A stretch of 12,863 bases of DNA from Fibrobacteria bacterium GUT77. Lineage in GTDB: Bacteria > Fibrobacterota > Chitinivibrionia > Chitinivibrionales > Chitinispirillaceae. A model generated the notes under the pieces. The model saw nothing but the letters and a program-made list of their open reading frames with translations, did no database searches and was not told the origin of the DNA. The translations under genes and the position numbers were made by a program. The DNA is taken from the NCBI GenBank assembly GCA_001462255.1, contig LIUJ01000250.1, forward strand, positions 1-12,863. The letters are read 5' to 3'. Shown piece after piece: positions 7,221 to 12,863 of this stretch (position 1 is its first letter; each line of letters opens with the position of its first letter).

Positions 7221-7598
7221 ATGGCAATAATCGGCGTTGGCATAGACATAGTGGAGATATCGCGGGTTGCGGGGGTCTTAGCGCGGCACGGGGAGCGGTT
7301 TATCCGCAGGGTGTACACGCCGTCGGAGGCGGATTTTTGCGACGGCGCGGTTTCCGGTAGCCGTTTCGCCGGACGCTGGGCGGCAAAAGAGGCGTTCTAC
7401 AAGGCGCTTCCGCCGGACGTACAACCCACGGCCTCGTGGCTTAGCGTCCAAATCCTGTCCGACCCGACCGGCCGTCCACGCTTGGAAGTCCGCGAGGAGC
7501 GCCTGAAATCGGCGTTAGAGGAGGCCGGCGTATCGTCCATACATCTATCGCTGACCCACGAGCGAACGCATTGCGCGGCGGTCGTGGTGCTGGCGTAA
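7221..7598 (+). CDS. acpS: Holo-[acyl-carrier-protein] synthase
   Basis: AcpS transfers the 4'-phosphopantetheine arm from coenzyme A to a serine of apo-ACP, activating it for fatty acid synthesis in the cytoplasm. The protein has 125 residues, normal for the family. The first motif GVGIDIVEISR carries the metal ligand D9. The second, FAGRWAAKEAFYKAL (49-63), carries E57 and the catalytic lysine region. The C-terminal SLTHE and AAVVVLA segments are also typical. The start at 7221 gives the standard N-terminus but has no Shine-Dalgarno site, in agreement with the leaderless promoter described. The gene is divergent from the glycosyltransferase and is followed by tgt after 113 nt. No terminator hairpin is visible behind it. 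Confidence 0.95.
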   Translation: MAIIGVGIDIVEISRVAGVLARHGERFIRRVYTPSEADFCDGAVSGSRFAGRWAAKEAFYKALPPDVQPTASWLSVQILSDPTGRPRLEVREERLKSALEEAGVSSIHLSLTHERTHCAAVVVLA

Positions 7599-7711
7599 AA
7601 AACGATTAAAAAAAATTTACACGGCTCCCGACTTCCATTATGTATATTACATTTGGTATCTTTTGTTTGTTCTAAACCGTAATTTATACCTTATTAAGAG
7701 GTTTTTGTATA

Positions 7712-8854
7712 TTGGATAAGCTATCTTTCCGTCTTATAGGCACCGACGGCGCGTCAGCCGCCAGAGCGGTTACTTTTTCTACCGCCCACAGCACGATTGA
7801 GACGCCGATTTTTATGCCGGTGGGTACGCAAGCCACCGTTAAATCAATGTCGCCGCTGGAATTGCGCCAGTGCGGGTGCCCGATTATCCTTGCGAACACA
7901 TACCACCTGCACCTGCGTCCGGGTTCCAAGCTCGTCCATGACGCGGGCGGGTTGCACAAGTTTGAGAGCTGGAACGGCTCCATACTCACCGACAGCGGCG
8001 GCTTTCAGGTCTTCAGCCTGCGCGATATTTCCAAAATCACCGACGACGGCGTTGAGTTCCAGTCGCACATAGACGGTTCGCGCCACTTCTTTTCGCCGGA
8101 GGCGGTTATGGAGATACAGCACGAATTAGGCGCCGACATCATTATGTCGTTTGACGAGTGCCCCCCGTCAAACGCCGATCCGTCCAAGGTCGCGGCGGCG
8201 GTTGACCGTACGCTCCTATGGGCCTCCCGATGCCGCGAGCATCACTATAAGTTGCACTTCCTCCACGGCTACCCGCAACACCTCTTCGGCATAGCGCAAG
8301 GCGGCGTCGTAAAGCCGCTTAGAGAGCGTTGCGTCCGAGAGCTCGTGGCAATGGACTTCGCCGGATACGCGATAGGCGGATTAGCCGTTGGAGAGAATAC
8401 GGCGTCTATGTACGAAACGGCGGCCTACACCGCGCAACTGTTGCCGGCGGAGAAACCGCGCTACCTAATGGGCGTAGGAACGCCCACCGACATCTTGGAA
8501 TGCGTGTCCGCCGGAATAGATATGTTCGACTGCGTCCTGCCCACACGCAACGCCCGCAACGGCTCGGCCTTCACAAGCGCCGGCAAGGTCAACATTCGCA
8601 ACTCCATGCACACCAAAGACTTCGCCCACCCGTTAGACGAAAAGTGCAGTTGCTACGCCTGCAGCAACTTCTCACGCGCTTACATCAGACATCTATATAT
8701 GGCCGGAGAAATCTTAGCCATCCGCCTCATGACATTGCACAACATCCATTTTTACATGGAACTGGTAAGAAACGCCAGAGAGCACATCATTGCCGGAACT
8801 TTCGGCGAGTGGAAACAAAAAATGATTACCGACATGGCCGGAGATGAAGTTTGA
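7712..8854 (+). CDS. tgt: Queuine/preQ1 tRNA-guanine transglycosylase
   Basis: Tgt swaps guanine-34 of tRNAs for Asp, Asn, His and Tyr with preQ1, a step of queuosine synthesis. The 380-residue length is normal. TPIFMPVGTQ (31-40), DSGGFQVFSL with the catalytic D94, FDECPPS, GGLAVGE, YLMGVGTP and MFDCVLPTRNARNG with the nucleophile D273 are all present. The zinc site is complete: CSCYAC (C312, C314, C317) and H343. The start is a TTG at 7712 with an AAGAGG site about 10 nt upstream. No ATG gives a better N-terminus, and the family usually begins a few residues before this F-x-L motif. The other queuosine genes are not in the window. In bacteria tgt often neighbours queA or yajC, but here it stands between acpS and a histidine kinase. 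Confidence 0.96.
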   Translation: MDKLSFRLIGTDGASAARAVTFSTAHSTIETPIFMPVGTQATVKSMSPLELRQCGCPIILANTYHLHLRPGSKLVHDAGGLHKFESWNGSILTDSGGFQVFSLRDISKITDDGVEFQSHIDGSRHFFSPEAVMEIQHELGADIIMSFDECPPSNADPSKVAAAVDRTLLWASRCREHHYKLHFLHGYPQHLFGIAQGGVVKPLRERCVRELVAMDFAGYAIGGLAVGENTASMYETAAYTAQLLPAEKPRYLMGVGTPTDILECVSAGIDMFDCVLPTRNARNGSAFTSAGKVNIRNSMHTKDFAHPLDEKCSCYACSNFSRAYIRHLYMAGEILAIRLMTLHNIHFYMELVRNAREHIIAGTFGEWKQKMITDMAGDEV

Positions 8855-8898
8855 TTGATACGCGCACGATTAAAAAAGGAGTGTGGAAATTCGGATCG

Positions 8899-8931
8899 GC
8901 TTCGCCTTAGCGAACGGCAAAAACGCGAAGC
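8899..8931 (+). terminator. Possible hairpin terminator or regulatory stem after tgt
   Basis: GCTTCGC (8899-8905) and GCGAAGC (8925-8931) form a perfect 7-bp inverted repeat with a 19-nt loop. It is followed by GATGTTTTGGTTTT, which is T-rich but interrupted. It lies 44 nt after the tgt stop and 48 nt before the kinase start. The long loop and imperfect T run make it a weak terminator candidate. It might instead be a stem in the kinase leader. Confidence 0.3.
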
Positions 8932-8979
8932 GATGTTTTGGTTTTCAATAATTTCGATTTTTATCATTCAGGGGGAATC

Positions 8980-10989
8980 ATGAAAATAAAAATTATGGGT
9001 ATCGCGACGCCGGTCGCGTTATTCGCCGCCCTAACCGTAATCCTGACTCTCGTTCCGTTTGTCGTTTTGAGCGGTCACCTCGTCGGCGGCGGTCCGTCTC
9101 CCGACGAGTACTTTCACAAAAACCCGTACGCCTTCGTAGCCATACCCGTCGCGTGTCTGTTGCTTATAGTGATTTGCGCGGTCGGCTTCATTTTGTACAT
9201 GCGAGGCAAAATCTCAAAAGTCTCCGCGTTCGCCGACGCGGTCGCGGCAGGCGATCTCTCAAAGAGGCTCGACGTCGGCGAATCCGACGGCTTCGCCGAC
9301 ATGGAGCAACGCCTAAACGCCATGATCGCGAACATTGAGGAGAGAAGCAAGCTCGCCTTGGAAGGTCTGCACGCCGCGGAGTTTGCCAATAGATCCAAGA
9401 GCGAGTTTTTGTCTCGGATGAGCCACGAGATACGCTCGCCGATGAACGCGATTATAGGCATGACGCAAATAGCGAGGGCGTCCTCCGCCAACGCGGAGAA
9501 GGTGCAGGACTGCCTCACAAAGATCGACGGCGCCTCAAAGCACCTCCTCGCGCTCATAAACGACGTACTCGATATGTCTAAGATAGAGGCGAACAAGTTT
9601 GAGCTTTTGAACGCGGAATTCTCTTTGGACACGGCGCTCAACAAGATATACGACATGATGAACGTCAAAGCGGAGGAGAAAAAGCAAACGTTGTCGCTGA
9701 CGATAGACAAGAAATTGCCGGAATACGTCGTGAGCGACGAGTTGCGCTTCTCTCAGGTAGTCACAAACTTGGTGAGCAACGCCGTCAAGTTTACGGACGA
9801 CGGCGGAAAGATAGACATAGGCGTTCGTATGGCGGGCAGCGCCGGCAACAATTGCGTTATAAAGGTTGAGGTGAGGGACACCGGAATCGGGCTGACCGAA
9901 GAGCAGTCCGCCAAGCTTTTCAAGCCGTTCGAGCAGGCGGACAGCACGATTTTGCGTAAGTTCGGCGGGACCGGTTTGGGTTTGGCGATCAACAAGCGCA
10001 TTGTGGAGATGATGGGCGGGGAGATCAGCGTATCAAGCGTTTTGGGTGAGGGTAGCACGTTCTCTTTTACCGTCAAAATGCTAAGGGGCACGGGCGACGC
10101 CGTGGGAGCCAAGCGCGCGCGTGAGCGGTTGCTTCGCTCCGTGCAAGCCAAGAGCGTGAGGGTGCTCGCCGTCGACGACTCCGCGGAGTCCCGCGAATAC
10201 ATATCATACGTCTTGACGACGCTCGGTTTCGATTGCGAGCACGCGTGCGACGGCGAGGAGGCGGTCGCCAAGTCGGAAGCGGCAAAGCTTTCGGGGCGTC
10301 CCTACGATATCATATTTATGGACTACATGATGCCCAAGTTGGACGGAATAGAGGCGGCGCGGAAGATAAGGGAGTTGACCGGGGAGAACGTCTCCATAAT
10401 CATGGTCTCCATGTACGATTGGAAGGAGTTTGAGCAGAAGGCGCGCGAAGCCGGCATCGTAAAGTGCGTTACGAAACCGATCTCGCCCTCTACTGTGTTG
10501 GACTCCATAAGCGAGGTCATGCCGACATGCGTGATAAAGAACGGCGGCAACGATACCGTGACCCCGCCCGCGGTGAGCTTTAGCGGCAACACGATACTGC
10601 TCGTGGAGGACATTGACATCAACCGCGAGATTATCGCCGCGTTTTTGGAGGAGACTCACGTAGGCATAGACGTGGCGGTGAACGGTGCGGAGGCGGTCGA
10701 CAAGTTCGGCAAGAACCCGGACAAGTACGACATCGTTCTGATGGATATCCAAATGCCGGAAATGGACGGTTTCGAGGCGACGCGGCGTATAAGGGCCATG
10801 GGCACAACAAAGGCGAAATCCGTCCCCATAGTAGCCATGACCGCAAACGCGCTCAACGAGGACGTGCAACGATGCAAGGAGGCGGGAATGAACGACCATA
10901 TCCCTAAGCCGGTAGACCAGGAAGCGCTGCTGTTCAAGCTGAACGATTTCTTTTTCATGAAGGGGTTTTTGAGTAAGGAGATCCACTGA
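8980..10989 (+). CDS. Hybrid sensor histidine kinase with HAMP and two receiver domains
   Basis: The protein has 669 residues from the ATG at 8980, which follows a GGGGG site with 4 nt spacing. An upstream TTG at 8938 is less likely. Order: membrane segment about 9-30, a periplasmic loop of only about 20 residues, membrane segment about 51-74, and a HAMP-like linker about 75-125. The HisKA domain follows with MSHEIRSPMNAIIG (phosphoacceptor His149). The HATPase domain has the N box NLVSNAVK (263-270), DTGIG (300-304) and GGTGLGL (329-335). The first receiver has DD 399-400, Asp448 and Lys499. The second receiver has ED 543-544, Asp589 in LMDIQMPEMDG, and Lys643. All catalytic positions are intact. 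The tiny outer loop suggests sensing in the membrane or through a partner. No output domain is fused, so phosphate probably passes to another protein. The response regulator at 11190 is a candidate, though no Hpt protein is seen. Confidence 0.93.
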   Translation: MKIKIMGIATPVALFAALTVILTLVPFVVLSGHLVGGGPSPDEYFHKNPYAFVAIPVACLLLIVICAVGFILYMRGKISKVSAFADAVAAGDLSKRLDVGESDGFADMEQRLNAMIANIEERSKLALEGLHAAEFANRSKSEFLSRMSHEIRSPMNAIIGMTQIARASSANAEKVQDCLTKIDGASKHLLALINDVLDMSKIEANKFELLNAEFSLDTALNKIYDMMNVKAEEKKQTLSLTIDKKLPEYVVSDELRFSQVVTNLVSNAVKFTDDGGKIDIGVRMAGSAGNNCVIKVEVRDTGIGLTEEQSAKLFKPFEQADSTILRKFGGTGLGLAINKRIVEMMGGEISVSSVLGEGSTFSFTVKMLRGTGDAVGAKRARERLLRSVQAKSVRVLAVDDSAESREYISYVLTTLGFDCEHACDGEEAVAKSEAAKLSGRPYDIIFMDYMMPKLDGIEAARKIRELTGENVSIIMVSMYDWKEFEQKAREAGIVKCVTKPISPSTVLDSISEVMPTCVIKNGGNDTVTPPAVSFSGNTILLVEDIDINREIIAAFLEETHVGIDVAVNGAEAVDKFGKNPDKYDIVLMDIQMPEMDGFEATRRIRAMGTTKAKSVPIVAMTANALNEDVQRCKEAGMNDHIPKPVDQEALLFKLNDFFFMKGFLSKEIH

Positions 10990-11093
10990 CGATTGATGGG
11001 GAGTCGATTGGGATTAAGGGGATTGTTAAGGTACCAAACGGCCAAAGAGCAAAGAAATCGCGTAAACCCAAAAAGATATTATTTGATTTTTTA

Positions 11094-11123
11094 TTGAAAT
11101 TTAGCCGTCCCATGTATTATATT
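11094..11123 (+). promoter_or_regulatory. Possible sigma-70 promoter for the response regulator/HD-GYP unit
   Basis: TTGAAA (11094-11099) and TATATT (11118-11123) each match five of six consensus bases and are separated by 18 nt. A start of transcription near 11130 would give a leader of about 60 nt that includes a G7 run. The candidate lies in the 200-nt gap after the kinase gene, so the two downstream genes may have their own promoter. Confidence 0.4.
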
Positions 11124-11189
11124 AGGCAGGTTACGGGGGGGTGGTTATGTAGGCGTATATTACACATTATCGGCGGAACCGGGGTTTTT

Positions 11190-11567
11190 ATGGGAACAAA
11201 AAGATTGCTTATTGTTGATGATAAACGTGAGATCCGTCAACTTGTGCGCGCTACCCTCGAGTTTGACGGGTGGGAAGTTTTTGAGGCGGAGACCGGGGAC
11301 GCGGCCGTTGAGGTTGCGGCACAGGTCAAACCCGACTTGGTCGTCATGGACATGATGATGCCCGGTACGATAGACGGTATGGAGGCTACGCGGCGCATAA
11401 AGTCGGCGCCGGAGAGCGCCGGTTGCAAGATCATAATGCTCAGCGGCTCGGAGATGGAGTTGCGCGAGACGGCGCTCGAAGCCGGGGTAGCGGAGTTCAT
11501 TCAGAAACCATTCAGCCCGCTCGACCTTATAGAAAAGATCGGCGAGTTGTTTGGGGATAAAACCTAA
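11190..11567 (+). CDS. Single-domain response regulator (CheY-like receiver)
   Basis: The protein has 125 residues, a bare receiver domain. The start is the ATG at 11190 with GGGG 5 nt upstream. A TTG at 11094 in the same frame would add residues unlike any receiver. The pattern is complete: RLLIVDDKREIR with the acidic pair, VVMDMMMPG with the phosphoacceptor Asp near 52, IIMLSGS with the Ser/Thr switch, and FIQKPFSP with the conserved Lys. There is an extra T-I after PG (MMPGTIDGM), seen in some receivers. It ends 10 nt before the GTG of the HD-GYP gene, so translation is probably coupled. The likely role is to receive phosphate from a kinase, perhaps the one upstream, and act on the adjacent phosphodiesterase by contact. 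Confidence 0.92.
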   Translation: MGTKRLLIVDDKREIRQLVRATLEFDGWEVFEAETGDAAVEVAAQVKPDLVVMDMMMPGTIDGMEATRRIKSAPESAGCKIIMLSGSEMELRETALEAGVAEFIQKPFSPLDLIEKIGELFGDKT

Positions 11568-11577
11568 CGGGGGAAGC

Positions 11578-12534
11578 GTGATATCCAAATCAGACAATAA
11601 CGACGGGGCCGACGCGGTTATACCGCGCGACGACGGCATTGATTACTACGAGGCCTACCAACGCGAATTAGATAAAAACAGGCTCTACGAACAGGAGCTT
11701 GCGTTTTTGCGCGTAGAACTCGAAAAGTTCAAAAACGAGGCCGCCAAGGCCTACCTTCTATCCAAAGAGCGGCATAAGGACTCGGCGCTTATGTCGGCGC
11801 AGGCCCTAAAGACCATAAACGACCTGCACACAAAGATCAGGGAGCTCAACGGCGCCAAGAAAAATCTCCGCGAGGCTTACAAGGATACCATCAACCGCCT
11901 CGCCGTAGCCAGCGAGTACAAAGACAACGAAACCGGCAACCACATCCTGCGTATGAGCCGCTACAGCGTCTACCTCGCCAAGCTCTACGGGCAAACCCCG
12001 GAACAGGTTGAGGAAATGGAGTTCACCTCCCCCATGCACGACGTCGGCAAGATTGGGATAAAGGACAATATCCTCTTCAAAAACGGCAAGCTCACCGACG
12101 CCGAGTTCAACGAGATGAAAAAGCACACCACCATAGGCGCCGCCATACTCAACAACCCCAAATCCCCAATAATCGAGTGCGCGAGGCAAATTGCCCTCTT
12201 CCACCACGAGAAATGGAACGGGCGCGGCTACCCCCACGGAATAAAGGGCGAGAACATACCCATCAACGCGAGAATAGTAGCCATCTGCGACACCTTTGAC
12301 GCGCTGACCTCCAAGCGCCCGTACAAAATGCCCTACCCCATCGACGTCTCCTGCGACATAATCGGCAAGGGACGCGGCGAAGACTTTGACCCCGACCTGG
12401 TTGACCTCTTCCTTAAAAACATAGAGGGTTTCGTTAAAATAAAGGACAGCATAGACGAAGACGGCGAGGACGAAGAAACGGTGCGGGAGAATTTTACCTG
12501 GAGCGAGCGGGACAAAGAGGCGGGGAAAACGTAA
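11578..12534 (+). CDS. HD-GYP domain protein, probable c-di-GMP phosphodiesterase
   Basis: The protein has 318 residues from a GTG at 11578, which has a GGGGG site 4 nt upstream. A TTG at 11551 would overlap the regulator gene and is less likely. Residues about 20-110 are a charged, Leu/Glu/Lys-rich helical region that probably forms a coiled coil for dimers. The HD-GYP domain follows with H122, MHDVGKIGI (H154, D155, K158), H183, HHEKWNGRGYP (HH 209-210 and the GYP signature) and D238 in CDTFDALTS. All metal-binding residues are present, so hydrolysis of cyclic di-GMP in the cytoplasm is likely. In RpfG proteins this domain is fused to a receiver. Here the receiver is a separate gene 10 nt upstream. 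The tail (about 290-318) is acidic. Confidence 0.93.
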   Translation: MISKSDNNDGADAVIPRDDGIDYYEAYQRELDKNRLYEQELAFLRVELEKFKNEAAKAYLLSKERHKDSALMSAQALKTINDLHTKIRELNGAKKNLREAYKDTINRLAVASEYKDNETGNHILRMSRYSVYLAKLYGQTPEQVEEMEFTSPMHDVGKIGIKDNILFKNGKLTDAEFNEMKKHTTIGAAILNNPKSPIIECARQIALFHHEKWNGRGYPHGIKGENIPINARIVAICDTFDALTSKRPYKMPYPIDVSCDIIGKGRGEDFDPDLVDLFLKNIEGFVKIKDSIDEDGEDEETVRENFTWSERDKEAGKT

Positions 12535-12565
12535 AAATTTCCCATCAAAAAATCGAGCTCTGATT

Positions 12566-12863
12566 ATGAACATCCTAATAATAGGCGGTACCGGCAACAT
12601 ATCTTCCGAGGTGACGGATTTGTTGGTCTCAAAAGGCCACAACCTCACTCTGCTAAACACCGGCAGGCACCCAACGCCGCGCGGTTGCGGGCACGTCAAG
12701 GCCGACCGCTTCAACCCAAAGGCGTTTGAGGACGCCGTAAAGGGGATTTCCGCCGACGTCGTGTTGGATTTCATGGCCTTCACCCCCGACCACTGCCGCG
12801 GCGCTTACAAAGCGCTACGCGGGCGGACGGCGCAGTACATCTTCATATCCAGCGCCACCGTGT
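12566..12863 (+). CDS. NAD-dependent epimerase/dehydratase-like protein, 5' part
   Basis: The frame is open from the ATG at 12566 to the window edge: 99 codons plus one base. The N-terminus NILIIGGTGNISSEV is a Rossmann dinucleotide-binding loop of the extended SDR type (GGxGxxx). This is followed by LTLLNTGR, an ADVVLDFMAF segment and YIFISSATV, where the family has the beta strand before the catalytic site. The active-site YxxxK would lie beyond the window. The start lies 31 nt after the HD-GYP stop, with only a weak GAG upstream. It could belong to the same transcript. The substrate is unknown, and nucleotide-sugar or isoflavone-reductase-like families are both possible. Confidence 0.8.
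   Translation, partial: MNILIIGGTGNISSEVTDLLVSKGHNLTLLNTGRHPTPRGCGHVKADRFNPKAFEDAVKGISADVVLDFMAFTPDHCRGAYKALRGRTAQYIFISSATV

Noticed and set aside
7184..7318. N-terminal 45-residue extension of the glycosyltransferase
   Set aside because: It would overlap acpS on the other strand and has no membrane or domain signal; the ATG at 7183 has a good AAGGA site.
10204..10986. Minus-strand frame of 260 residues inside the kinase gene
   Set aside because: It is a shadow of the kinase's receiver domains; His/Arg/Leu-rich composition with no motif.
11094..11189. N-terminal 32-residue extension of the response regulator from a TTG
   Set aside because: The receiver fold begins directly after the ATG at 11190; the extension includes the likely promoter and has no family resemblance.
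10990..11189. c-di-GMP riboswitch before the response regulator/HD-GYP genes
   Set aside because: I searched by eye for the conserved GEMM core and did not see it; only a possible promoter and a G7 run are present.
11806..12783. Minus-strand frame of 325 residues opposite the HD-GYP gene
   Set aside because: The plus-strand gene has all HD-GYP catalytic residues; the antisense frame is an effect of codon bias and has no recognisable domain.
1..12863. CRISPR array, transposase, tRNA or integration site
   Set aside because: No regularly spaced direct repeats, transposase motifs, cloverleaf-like sequence or flanking duplicated ends were seen.

Overview
The window most likely comes from a member of the Fibrobacterota or a close relative. 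The main taxonomic pointer is the small protein at 1287-1955, which carries the Fibrobacter succinogenes major paralogous domain (Fib_succ_major, TIGR02145 type). That domain also occurs in Bacteroidetes, so the assignment is an inference. Everything left of about 7.2 kb is on the minus strand and everything to the right is on the plus strand. The two blocks diverge from a 37-nt spacer at 7184-7220.

Region 1 (1-4686, minus, read right to left) looks like a cassette for a contractile injection system such as a T6SS or eCIS. It starts with a DUF4280 PAAR-like tip protein. Next come a protein with a peptidoglycan-binding-like segment and a protein with a DUF4329/JAMM-like HxH...D motif. Then follow a predicted Fib_succ_major lipoprotein and an amidohydrolase-like protein that runs off the left edge. 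The amidohydrolase has at least 399 codons and no stop inside the window. Its presumed metal ligands differ from the family pattern. The first two genes share a reading frame and are separated by a single TAA, followed by 44 open codons with no ATG/GTG/TTG start. This suggests either a broken fusion or an unusual translation arrangement. The part from 1 to about 3.1 kb is visibly richer in A+T than the rest, as expected of a fast-evolving or acquired effector module. No tube, sheath, baseplate or ATPase gene is present in the window.

Region 2 (4921-7183, minus) is a two-gene unit of a membrane-bound family 2 glycosyltransferase followed by a radical SAM enzyme, probably for making or tailoring an envelope glycan or lipid. 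Region 3 (7221-8854, plus) holds two housekeeping genes. acpS appears to be driven by a near-consensus sigma-70 promoter that would give a leaderless mRNA, and tgt (queuosine tRNA modification) follows.

Region 4 (8980-12534, plus) is a signalling cluster. It contains a hybrid histidine kinase with two receiver domains, then a single-domain response regulator directly followed by an HD-GYP c-di-GMP phosphodiesterase. The last two together resemble an RpfG-type protein split over two genes. The right edge (12566-12863) is the 5' part of an NAD-dependent epimerase/dehydratase-like gene. I see no tRNA, rRNA, CRISPR array, insertion sequence or clear attachment site.
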